64,000 nt of DNA from the NCBI GenBank assembly GCA_964502215.1, contig CAZCUN010000001.1:62001-126000 (forward strand). Reading direction: 5' to 3'. Numbering within the stretch: position 1 is the stretch's first letter; each line of letters opens with the position of its first letter. The translations under genes and the position numbers were made by a program. This DNA comes from JAALLB01 sp964502215 (lineage in GTDB: Bacteria; Pseudomonadota; Alphaproteobacteria; Rhizobiales; Rhizobiaceae). The notes below the pieces were generated by a model. It made no database searches, was not told the DNA's origin, and saw nothing but the letters and a program-made list of their open reading frames with translations. Positions 17,432 through 25,428 of the stretch are shown one piece after another.

Positions 17432-17590
17432 AAAGTTCGCTTTAACAATGGTTTTTGCACGATAGTGTATCTATCTGTGCTCCAGTTGGAATGTGAATTT
17501 GGTTACTTGTAGTTAAAAACAATAATAAATCCATTTGTATTTATCGTTTGTGATTGCCTTATTCACGCCATTTGTGACGTATCAGGCGAA

Positions 17591-17639
17591 TTGACATGCA
17601 GTAAAATCAGCCTAGCCTATATGCTAGGTTTATGGAGGA
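17591..17639 (+). promoter_or_regulatory. Probable dddP promoter region with inverted repeat and ribosome-binding site
   Basis: TTGACA at 17591-17596 is a consensus -35 box. About 17 bases downstream the -10 region coincides with the inverted repeat CCTAGC-ctatat-GCTAGG (17611-17628), which looks like an operator. GGAGGA at 17634-17639 is an excellent ribosome-binding site, eight bases before the dddP ATG. The -10 sequence itself is poor, which fits an activated or regulated promoter. Confidence 0.5.
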
Positions 17640-17647
17640 ATCTGCAA

Positions 17648-18982
17648 ATGAACATCAATAGTGCATTCTCAGTCGAAAACAGAAAAATTGACCCTTCAAA
17701 GAAATCAGGTTTAAAGCCCGACGGTACACCTAATGACAATAATCGCATAGAAATTGGGCCTACGGATCTTGCCTTTGCAGAATGGGAAGCTGCTGGCCTT
17801 GAAATGCCTAATATGCCAGCCTTGCGGCAGTACAGATATGAGCGACTTTTAGCAGAGCTTCGTAAGCGTGATTATGGTGCTGTATTGATGACCGATCCGC
17901 TTAATATTCGCTACGCAACAGATAGTACCAATATGCAGCTTTGGAATACACATAATCCATTTAGAGCCTGTGTTTTGTTTGCGGATGGTCATATGATTTT
18001 ATGGGATTATAAAAATTCCCCTTTCCTTGCAGACCATAATCCGTTGGTTAAAGAAGTCCGCTCTGGTGCTTCTATGTTTTATTTTGGTAACGGCGATAAT
18101 ATTGAGAAGGATGCAAAAACTTTCATTGGTGAAATTGATGGTTTAATGCGCAAACATGCAGGTGACAATCGCCGTATTGCCGTTGATAAAATTATGATTG
18201 CTGGACTTAAGGCACTTGAGCGTTGCGGTCTTGAGGTAATGGAAGGGGAGGAACTTACTGAAAAGGCTCGCGTTATAAAAGGCGCAGAAGAAGTTAAAGC
18301 GATGCGTTGCGCTGTTCATTCTTGTGAGACAGCTGTGCGTGCGATGGAGGATGCTGTTCAACCTGGTATGAGTGAAGACGAAGTATGGGCAGTGCTTCAT
18401 GCTGAAAATATCAAGCGCGGTGGTGAATGGATTGAGACACGTTTGCTTGCTTCAGGGCCTAGAACGTTTCCTTGGTTCCAAGAATGTGGCCCACGTATTA
18501 TTCAAGAAAATGAAATACTATCCTTTGATACAGATTTAATCGGTGTTTACGGGCTTTGCGTTGATATCTCTCGCACATGGTTTGTTGGAGATGGTGAGCC
18601 ATCAGAGTTGATGAAAGAATACTACCAGCTTGGCCATCAACATATTATGGAAAATATGGCCTTGCTAAAACCTGGTGTCTCTTTCAAAGAACTTGTTTTT
18701 GGTGGTCACCAGTTGCCAGAAAAATTTGTGCCTGCTCAATATGGTTGTCGTATGCATGGTGTTGGGCTTTGTGATGAGTGGCCATTGATTGCCTATCCTA
18801 AGAATTATTCTCCAGGTGCGTTTGAATATGAGCTTGAACCTGGGATGATGTTATGTGTTGAAGCTTTGATTGGTACAAAAGAAGCAGGATTTTCTATTAA
18901 GCTAGAAGATCAGGTACTTGTTACAGAAGATGGCTTTGAAAACCTAACAACCTATCCATATGATGAACGGTTTATGCGCTAG
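17648..18982 (+). CDS. dddP: Dimethylsulfoniopropionate lyase DddP (M24 peptidase fold)
   Basis: DddP cleaves DMSP to dimethyl sulfide and acrylate. The 444-residue protein has the N-terminal DddP signature RKIDPS and TPNDNNRIEIGPT, then RYATDSTNMQLWNTHNPFRA, and a C-terminal pita-bread domain. Metal ligands of characterised DddP (recalled as D295, D297, D307, H371, E406, E421, with D377 as base) appear with identical mutual spacing as D294, D296, D306, H370, E405, E420 and D376. The motifs are SFDTD, CVDIS, HGVGLCDEW, CVEAL and KLEDQ. The spacing, and the segments listed, separate it from ordinary Xaa-Pro peptidases and creatinases. The start is fixed by GGAGGA. No other DMSP gene adjoins it. 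Confidence 0.93.
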   Translation: MNINSAFSVENRKIDPSKKSGLKPDGTPNDNNRIEIGPTDLAFAEWEAAGLEMPNMPALRQYRYERLLAELRKRDYGAVLMTDPLNIRYATDSTNMQLWNTHNPFRACVLFADGHMILWDYKNSPFLADHNPLVKEVRSGASMFYFGNGDNIEKDAKTFIGEIDGLMRKHAGDNRRIAVDKIMIAGLKALERCGLEVMEGEELTEKARVIKGAEEVKAMRCAVHSCETAVRAMEDAVQPGMSEDEVWAVLHAENIKRGGEWIETRLLASGPRTFPWFQECGPRIIQENEILSFDTDLIGVYGLCVDISRTWFVGDGEPSELMKEYYQLGHQHIMENMALLKPGVSFKELVFGGHQLPEKFVPAQYGCRMHGVGLCDEWPLIAYPKNYSPGAFEYELEPGMMLCVEALIGTKEAGFSIKLEDQVLVTEDGFENLTTYPYDERFMR

Positions 18983-19060
18983 TATTTATATAGAATAATA
19001 CTTTTATGCGTGTCGTGATTTAGCCATCCTTTTTATTCAGAGTTGGTTCAGACCTGATCT

Positions 19061-19103
19061 GTTATTTTATAATAACGGGGTAGATTAACTATTATTTAAT
19101 CTA
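19061..19103 (+). promoter_or_regulatory. Two inverted repeats upstream of the OmpA lipoprotein gene
   Basis: GTTATT-ttat-AATAAC (19061-19076) is followed by TAGATTAA-N7-TTAATCTA (19081-19103). Both are AT-rich and lie 43-85 bases before the start codon. They may be an operator pair, or the first could be a weak terminator for dddP, although no T run follows. Confidence 0.35.
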
Positions 19104-19145
19104 AATCTACGAATGATTAATAAATTAATTAAAAAGGTATGAATC

Positions 19146-19814
19146 ATGAAACGTGGTGCAATATTATTAGCGGCAACATTAGCTTTAGCGTCTTGTCAAA
19201 GTACAACTGACCCTCTTACAGGTCAGGCTCAACGCAGTAACACTGCAATTGGTGCAGGTGTGGGTGCTGCAGTCGGTGCTGTTGCGGGACTGCTGATTGC
19301 AAAAGATAAAAGTGGTAGCGATCGCCGTAAAGCGGTTTTAATTGGCGCAGGCGTTGGTGCGCTAACAGGGGGTGGGATTGGTGCTTATCAAGACCGTCAA
19401 GAACAAGAGTTACGCCAACAGTTGGTGAATTCAGGTGTTAGCGTTACACGTAATGGTAATGATATTATCTTGAATATGCCTTCTAATATTACATTTGCAT
19501 CGGGGCAAGATTCACTGAATCCGAGTTTCTCTCAAATTCTAGATTCAGTAGCAATTATTTTGAACAAATATCCAAAAACTGTTCTTGATATTGATGGGCA
19601 TACGGACAGCGTAGGGGATATAAGTTCAAATCAGGCTTTATCTGAACGTCGCGCAGTTACAGTTGCTCGTTATTTGAATGCGCGTCAAGTTGATAGCAGG
19701 CGCTTGCAAGTGATCGGATTTGGTGAGAGCCGTCCTGTAGCAGACAATGCTTCTGATGCTGGACGTGCAGCAAACCGCCGTGTTGAAATACGCATTGCAC
19801 CCCTTACACAATAA
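19146..19814 (+). CDS. OmpA-family outer-membrane lipoprotein (YiaD-like)
   Basis: The 222-residue protein has a lipoprotein signal peptide with lipobox LASC (acylated Cys17). A glycine-zipper region follows (about residues 37-80: AIGAGVGAAVGAVAGLL and AVLIGAGVGALTGGGIG). The C-terminal OmpA domain (about 110-220) binds peptidoglycan and shows TFASGQDSL, DIDGHTDSVG, ALSERRAVTVA and ANRRVEIRI. It probably anchors the outer membrane to the cell wall. The gene is monocistronic, with a clear terminator after the stop codon. Confidence 0.92.
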   Translation: MKRGAILLAATLALASCQSTTDPLTGQAQRSNTAIGAGVGAAVGAVAGLLIAKDKSGSDRRKAVLIGAGVGALTGGGIGAYQDRQEQELRQQLVNSGVSVTRNGNDIILNMPSNITFASGQDSLNPSFSQILDSVAIILNKYPKTVLDIDGHTDSVGDISSNQALSERRAVTVARYLNARQVDSRRLQVIGFGESRPVADNASDAGRAANRRVEIRIAPLTQ

Positions 19815-19819
19815 AAAAT

Positions 19820-19858
19820 AAAACAGGTCATGCAAAATTATTTGTAATGACCTGTTTT
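19820..19858 (+). terminator. Rho-independent terminator of the OmpA lipoprotein gene
   Basis: AAAACAGGTCAT and ATGACCTGTTTT form a perfect 12-bp stem around a 15-base loop, starting six bases after the stop codon. The stem ends in TTTT. The A run before the stem and T run after it could make it act in both directions. Confidence 0.85.
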
Positions 19859-19940
19859 CACAATCCTAGGTTACACTTATACTCATTTCGCATTCATTTA
19901 TTTGGATGCGATTTTTTTATTTGAAATTGGTAATAATTAT

Positions 19941-20363
19941 ATGACTCAAGAAAAGCGTATTGAAATCGCATTACTCATTATTCGTGTAACTACTGCAATT
20001 TTTCTTGGTTTATGGGCTACCTTAAAATTCCATCATCCAGAGTGGCAACGCAATATTTTTGAAGGGGCATATAATATCAGCTTTTTTACAGTGACTGATA
20101 ACCTCTCGTATTTTTTTGGCAGCATTCAAATCATAATCGTACTTGCGTTTGTATCTGGCTTTATGAGGACTTGGACTTACGGCTTGATGATGTTGATGTC
20201 AGCTGCTGGTGTAATTGGCTCTTTGGGGTCATTTTTATCATATTATAATTACCCTAAAAATCTTATGCTGACTTCTATACCTACGCTTGGTGCTCTTATT
20301 GCACTGTTTATTTTGCGGGATATGGATAATCTTTTTTCGCTCTCAGCGAAGCGAAAATCATAA
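19941..20363 (+). CDS. Four-helix membrane protein, DoxX-like
   Basis: The 140-residue protein has four predicted membrane helices and resembles small DoxX-like or DUF417-like proteins. It starts with ALLIIRVTTAIFLGLWATLKF and has SIQIIIVLAFVSGFMRTW in the middle. I used the ATG at 19941 because the upstream ATG at 19902 would add a non-hydrophobic tail; neither has a strong ribosome-binding site. The function is unknown. It is convergent with the GGDEF/EAL gene. Confidence 0.65.
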   Translation: MTQEKRIEIALLIIRVTTAIFLGLWATLKFHHPEWQRNIFEGAYNISFFTVTDNLSYFFGSIQIIIVLAFVSGFMRTWTYGLMMLMSAAGVIGSLGSFLSYYNYPKNLMLTSIPTLGALIALFILRDMDNLFSLSAKRKS

Positions 20364-20389
20364 TAGGTGCATTGTTTTTTAAATTTTAT

Positions 20390-22483
20390 CTAAGCTGCAT
20401 TTACTAAGTGTATTTGATTAACGTATTCGTTCATCTCTTTGGCCTTTAATGGCTTGCCAAATAAATAACCTTGTCCAATATGCGCGCCTAATTGTTTAGC
20501 AATGATACCCTGTTTTTGAGTTTCAATACCTTCTACAACTATTCGGCTACCAAGCCCTTTTGCCATATTTACGATACTTGAGAAGAGAAAATGGCTATCT
20601 TCATTTTTATTTATGTTTCCAATAAATTCTTTGTCAATTTTAATTTCATCAAACTGGAAACGCTGCAAATAACTTAGCGATGAATAGCCTGTACCAAAAT
20701 CATCTATTGAGGTTTTTACACCAAAACTTTTTAATTTTGTAAGCTCAGATACAACGGTATCCCAGTTTTCTACGGCAGAACTTTCCGTGATTTCTAAAGT
20801 AAAATATTCTGGCTCTAATCCAACTTCTTCAAGGACATTACGGATTGTATTTGAAACTTCACCTGATCGGAAATGCTGCGCTGACATGTTTGAACTTATA
20901 TGTAATTTTTGACCTGTTTTGCGAAAAATTTCCATAGAAAACTTTGAAGCTTCCCTCAAAACATGAATATCTAATTCACGAATCATTCCAATACGCTCTG
21001 CAATTGCAATGAATTCTTCCGTATTGATTTGCTCATTCTTAAAATGCCATCTTGCAAGGGCTTCGACGCCACATATTGTGCCTGAGTTTAAACAAATCTT
21101 TGGTTGATATGCTGTATCTATTTCACCATTTTTGATCGCATAAGGTAAAATCGATGCCAAATAGTCTTGGCGTTCATGTAGTGCTTTAATTTTATTATTG
21201 TAAACCTGGAAGCAGGATTTTCCTGCAGCCTTTGCCTCATAAAGCGTAACGTCAGCTGCCTTTAATACAGTTGGAATTTCTTTTGAATCGACTGTTTTTG
21301 TTGTAATAAATCCAATTGAGCAAGATGGTGAAATCACATTAGAATTATATTGAAATTTTATAGCCATTTCTGACATTATTATTTCTCCTAATTCTTCAGG
21401 TGTTCTGAAAGAGTCGTTTTGATAAGCAATTATTGCAAATTCATCCCCACCGAAACGCGCTACAAGTCCATTGTTTTTGTTGATAACCACATTTAACCGT
21501 GCTGCGACTTCAGTTAATAAAGCATCACCTGCATCATGCCCCATGTTGTCGTTGATAAGTTTGAAATTGTCCAAATCTATAAGAGCTATAATTAGCTCGC
21601 CTGAATGATCGGATTTTAGGTCTTTTTCGAGGCGTTCTGAAAATAAGCTACGATTAGCTAAGCCGGTCAGAGTATCGTGAGATAATAAGAATTTTTCCTT
21701 TTTAACAACATCAAGTTGCGACAAATCTTTAGCGAATTTGGAAAGATGCCGAGCCATCTTTCCCACTTCGTCTTGGCGGTCTTGATTTTTTACGGTTAAA
21801 TTAAATTTACCCTCAACAATCTTAGCCATTGAATCGGAAAGGGATGACATGGATGTGCCAAATGACTTGGTTCTAGCCAATAACAACATCGTAATCAGAG
21901 ATAAAATCCCTATCGTAAGTGCTGAAACAAGAACAAGCTCAGATTGAAATTCATCATGTGAATTGCTTGAGTGATTGTTCACTATGTTTTCTGCAGCTGT
22001 TGATATTTTTGAGGCTTTTGCAGTTATTATTTTTGTCTGTGTTGTAAATGCAAATCGTGTTGGAATTTTTGTTGAAGGGTCAATACCTAATAAAATTCGA
22101 GCGTTTTTTAACCAGGCTTGAGCTTCTTTTTCGAAAGCAAAAATTTTGTCCTGGATCATTTCATTGTTTTTTGACGTCTCTAGTTTTTCAATCGTTCTGG
22201 TCAACTGTCTTTGTAAAATATCGTAGTTGATAAAAATTTCTGTTTTGCTTTTGATCATTACCATATCAAGAGTTTCTTGAACAAGCTTATCAAGTTTACC
22301 GACTATTTGGTTAGCCGTTTGTGCATGGTTTGATGATTTAACAGCACGTGCGCCAATTTCATTTTGTTTGATATTCGCTTCGTAAGCATAAAATGCCACT
22401 GTTCCAATCGATATAGTCGCAATTATCACTAAAAGGATGATTGGTTCCAAAAGTCTGTATTTGATTGAGTTGCGTAATTTCAT
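20390..22483 (-). CDS. Membrane sensor with HAMP, GGDEF and EAL domains
   Basis: The 697-residue protein has two membrane helices (about 13-34 and 182-204) flanking a periplasmic sensor of about 150 residues, then a HAMP linker. The GGDEF domain (about 265-420) keeps RFGGDEF. The EAL domain (about 440-690) keeps CGVEALARWH, ITESS, DDFGTGYSS, IKIDKEFI and VVEGIETQ, so both catalytic sites look intact. It could make or break cyclic di-GMP. A di-haem peroxidase gene lies ten bases upstream in the same direction, which suggests a link to peroxide or redox signals. Confidence 0.93.
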   Translation of the reverse strand: MKLRNSIKYRLLEPIILLVIIATISIGTVAFYAYEANIKQNEIGARAVKSSNHAQTANQIVGKLDKLVQETLDMVMIKSKTEIFINYDILQRQLTRTIEKLETSKNNEMIQDKIFAFEKEAQAWLKNARILLGIDPSTKIPTRFAFTTQTKIITAKASKISTAAENIVNNHSSNSHDEFQSELVLVSALTIGILSLITMLLLARTKSFGTSMSSLSDSMAKIVEGKFNLTVKNQDRQDEVGKMARHLSKFAKDLSQLDVVKKEKFLLSHDTLTGLANRSLFSERLEKDLKSDHSGELIIALIDLDNFKLINDNMGHDAGDALLTEVAARLNVVINKNNGLVARFGGDEFAIIAYQNDSFRTPEELGEIIMSEMAIKFQYNSNVISPSCSIGFITTKTVDSKEIPTVLKAADVTLYEAKAAGKSCFQVYNNKIKALHERQDYLASILPYAIKNGEIDTAYQPKICLNSGTICGVEALARWHFKNEQINTEEFIAIAERIGMIRELDIHVLREASKFSMEIFRKTGQKLHISSNMSAQHFRSGEVSNTIRNVLEEVGLEPEYFTLEITESSAVENWDTVVSELTKLKSFGVKTSIDDFGTGYSSLSYLQRFQFDEIKIDKEFIGNINKNEDSHFLFSSIVNMAKGLGSRIVVEGIETQKQGIIAKQLGAHIGQGYLFGKPLKAKEMNEYVNQIHLVNAA

Positions 22484-22493
22484 GTGTAATTTC

Positions 22494-23525
22494 CTAACGA
22501 GGCGGAAGCGCAGGCGCTTTTATGTTAGGGTTTGGTTCAGTTAAAGAATTTAAGAACGCAACAAGATTGTCTTTTTCTTCTTCTGATAGATTGATTTTTT
22601 TAATAAGATTAGATTTTGAAAGCCTATCCACACCGCCATAATTGTAGTGTTCAATGACATCCTCTAAGTTTGATAAGTTACCATCATGCATATAGGGTGC
22701 GCGAAGGCTTATGTTTCTCAAAGTTGGTGTTTTAAAAGCATGTTTGAGATGTTTTTTGTTGGGGGCTAAAGCTGCTGCTCCAAGATCGTTTGTTGCTATT
22801 CCAATATCATGTAAAAGGTGATCTGTGAAATTCCAACCTGTATGGCAGCTTGAACAATTCCCTTTGCCTGTAAAAATTTTAAAGCCACGTTTTGCCGACT
22901 CAGATATTGCTGTTTCGTCTCCTGAAACCCATTGGTCAAATGGCGCCCAGCCAGAAACTAGCGTTCTTTCAAAAGTAGCGATTGCGGTAAGAATATTTTG
23001 TTTCGATATCCCTTGTATTGGGAATATCTCATTGAACCAATATTTATACCCATCAATTTGGCTTAGACGCGCGATTAAATCTGGAAAAGAAGCGCCCATT
23101 TCTTTTGGATGTGTAATTGGGCCCGCTGCTTGTTCTTCAAGAGAATATGCTCTGCCATCCCAAAAAAACTGTGATGCATTATACAAATTAAGTAATGTGG
23201 GCGCATGACGATCAAGCGCTATGTTTTTTGTGCCAATAGCTTTTGCTACAGGTGTTTCCCAGCCAAATGAAGGGTTGTGGCATGTCGCGCAACTCATATT
23301 CTGAGTGCCAGAGAGACGGGTATCAAAGAATAACATTTTTCCTAAGGTTGCAAGTTGTGGACTGTAGGGTGCTGACACTGGAAAAGTTATATATGTAGGT
23401 CTTTTAAATTGAGCTTTTAATACCTTGATGTCACCTTGTGCTTTAGACGGTGAGTAGTGTGCAATTTGGATTGCAGTTGCATAAATATATGCTGTTAATG
23501 ATAAGAAAAAGCTTATTATCTTCAT
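22494..23525 (-). CDS. Di-haem cytochrome c peroxidase (MauG/CcpA superfamily)
   Basis: The 343-residue secreted protein has an N-terminal signal peptide and two c-type haem sites, CATCH (N-terminal half) and CSSCH (C-terminal half). Family segments include GKMLFFDTRLSGTQNMSCATC, RHAPTLLNLYNASQFFWDGR and TPTLRNISLRAPYMHDG. It should act in the periplasm, reducing hydrogen peroxide or oxidising a partner protein. It is the first gene of a two-gene unit with the GGDEF/EAL gene. MauG-type protein modification is less likely because no substrate gene is nearby. Confidence 0.92.
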   Translation of the reverse strand: MKIISFFLSLTAYIYATAIQIAHYSPSKAQGDIKVLKAQFKRPTYITFPVSAPYSPQLATLGKMLFFDTRLSGTQNMSCATCHNPSFGWETPVAKAIGTKNIALDRHAPTLLNLYNASQFFWDGRAYSLEEQAAGPITHPKEMGASFPDLIARLSQIDGYKYWFNEIFPIQGISKQNILTAIATFERTLVSGWAPFDQWVSGDETAISESAKRGFKIFTGKGNCSSCHTGWNFTDHLLHDIGIATNDLGAAALAPNKKHLKHAFKTPTLRNISLRAPYMHDGNLSNLEDVIEHYNYGGVDRLSKSNLIKKINLSEEEKDNLVAFLNSLTEPNPNIKAPALPPR

Positions 23526-23732
23526 TGGTGTTGAAATTAACCCGGTTCAAAGTTTATGTACTTTACTTTAGGGCACCTTAAGATTGAATTAACTCTTAAA
23601 TTACATCGGTCTATATGGTTTACAGTTTATGTATTTAATTATGAATTTTTATTGATAGTAATTTTTATTTTAAAAAATTATTGCTAAATATGGGAGCTTA
23701 TTCCTTACCTATGCGAAGGGTGTAATCGCCAC

Positions 23733-23942
23733 AAAGTGAATGACAATCATGGGCATTTTGCTGGTGGTTAAGTTATTCGCGAAGTGGCGCAAATTCTTAA
23801 GAATAATATTAGAGAGACCGATGTTGTTGCCAGTTTTGGTGGCTAAGAGTTTATTGTTTTTCTAAGAAGTCAAGATCAAAAGATGAGTTATAAACTTGCT
23901 GAGCGTATGCTAAAAGCGATTGAAAGCCATGTTGTAGATTAA
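23733..23942 (+). pseudogene. Decayed diguanylate cyclase (GGDEF) fragment
   Basis: One frame reads KVNDNHGHFAGG, stop, VIREVAQILKNNIRET, DVVASFGG, stop, EFIVFL, and then a tail to HVVD and stop. This is the middle and end of a GGDEF domain, with TAA codons in place of the residues after AGG and in the GGDEF signature itself. The 5' part of the gene is not recognisable upstream. The nearby GGDEF/EAL gene is on the other strand and differs, so this is an independent remnant. The rest of the 513-base gap (23526-23732 and 23943-24038) shows no gene. Confidence 0.8.
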
Positions 23943-24038
23943 CTATTATTCTAAGCATTCAAAAAAATAGTTTCACGTAACTGCCATTTCATGTTTTATC
24001 TTTATTAACTATTAAGGGTTGATGAGAGGCGAAGAATA

Positions 24039-25340
24039 ATGCGTGTTGTGATGATAGGTACAGGATATGTAGGGCTTGTATCGGGGGCGTGTTTTGCTGA
24101 TTTTGGTCACTATGTGACTTGTGTTGACAAAGATGAGTCTAAGATTAAACGCTTAGAAGATGGTATTATGCCGATTTATGAGCCAGGTCTTGATACTTTG
24201 GTTGAAACAAATGTTAAGGCAGGTCGTCTTGATTTTACCATTGAGCCTAGCAAAGCTATTGGTGAGGCCGATATTGTTTTTATTGCAGTTGGGACACCAG
24301 CAAGACGTGGCGATGGACATGCGGACTTGCAATATGTTTATGCAGCTGCAGAAGAAATTGCTGGGTATATAAAAGATTATACAGTGATTGTTACGAAGTC
24401 GACTGTTCCAGTTGGCACCGGTGATGAAGTAGAAAAAATTATAGCTAAAACGAACCCTAAAGCTGATTTTGATGTCGCATCAAATCCTGAATTTTTGCGT
24501 GAAGGTGCTGCAATTGATGACTTTAAAAGACCAGATCGCGTGGTCGTTGGGGCACATAATGAACAAGCCTTTTCTGCAATGCATGAGCTTTACCGCCCTT
24601 TATATCTCAATGAAACACCGCTTTTAAAAACTGAGCGGCGCACAGCAGAGCTTATCAAGTATGCAGCAAATGCATTTCTTGCAACTAAAATTAGTTTTAT
24701 TAATGAGATTTCAGATTTGTGCGATGCAGTAGGTGCAAATGTTCAGCAAGTTGCTAAAGGGATTGGGCTTGATAACAGAATTGGGTCTAAGTTTTTACAT
24801 GCCGGGCCTGGGTATGGTGGTTCATGTTTTCCAAAAGATACATTGGCGCTGTCTAAAACAGCACAAGATTATGGCTCCCCTGTTTCAATTGTTGATACGG
24901 TGATTGCAGTAAATGAAAAACGTAAAGAAGCGATGGCGGATAGAATTTTGCAAGCTTGCGATGGCTCTGTAGAGGGGAAAACTTTAGCAATTTTAGGGCT
25001 TACTTTTAAACCTAATACAGATGACATGAGGGATGCGCCAAGCTTGATAATTATTCCTCGTCTTCAGGCTTTAGGTGCAAACATTCGTGCTTATGACCCG
25101 CAAGGGATGGAGGAAGCAAAAGGGATGTTTGAAAATGTTGAGTTTTGTGATGATGCGTATCATGCTATGACGGGTGCTGATATCGCTGTTATTTTAACAG
25201 AATGGAATCAATTTAGAGCTTTAAACCTTACGCGTGTTGTAGAAACGCTTTCAACTAATACGCTTATTGATTTGAGAAATATCTATCCATTAGATGAAGT
25301 TGGATTGCTAGATTATCATTCAATTGGCAGGCCTTCTTAA
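24039..25340 (+). CDS. ugd: UDP-glucose 6-dehydrogenase
   Basis: The enzyme oxidises UDP-glucose to UDP-glucuronate with two NAD+, supplying exopolysaccharide and lipid A precursors. The 433-residue protein has the Rossmann motif MIGTGYVGLVSGACFADFGH and the central segment NPEFLREGAAIDDF. The catalytic cysteine C263 lies in GPGYGGSCFPKD. The C-terminal domain has GLTFKPNTDDMRDAPS. A GAGAGG ribosome-binding sequence precedes the ATG. Neighbours are unrelated, so it is probably transcribed alone. Confidence 0.96.
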   Translation: MRVVMIGTGYVGLVSGACFADFGHYVTCVDKDESKIKRLEDGIMPIYEPGLDTLVETNVKAGRLDFTIEPSKAIGEADIVFIAVGTPARRGDGHADLQYVYAAAEEIAGYIKDYTVIVTKSTVPVGTGDEVEKIIAKTNPKADFDVASNPEFLREGAAIDDFKRPDRVVVGAHNEQAFSAMHELYRPLYLNETPLLKTERRTAELIKYAANAFLATKISFINEISDLCDAVGANVQQVAKGIGLDNRIGSKFLHAGPGYGGSCFPKDTLALSKTAQDYGSPVSIVDTVIAVNEKRKEAMADRILQACDGSVEGKTLAILGLTFKPNTDDMRDAPSLIIIPRLQALGANIRAYDPQGMEEAKGMFENVEFCDDAYHAMTGADIAVILTEWNQFRALNLTRVVETLSTNTLIDLRNIYPLDEVGLLDYHSIGRPS

Positions 25341-25428
25341 ATATTTTCTAATATTTAACGGGTCTGTAACGTTTGTAGTTAAGTTTAGCCATGATTTTGT
25401 TATATTTCTTGGTATGATATTTTCTTAA

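Noticed and set aside
17591..18982. Annotation as Xaa-Pro aminopeptidase or creatinase
   Set aside because: The N-terminal DddP signature and the exact spacing of metal ligands and Asp376 match DddP better; the frame start at 17591 is a TTG inside the promoter.
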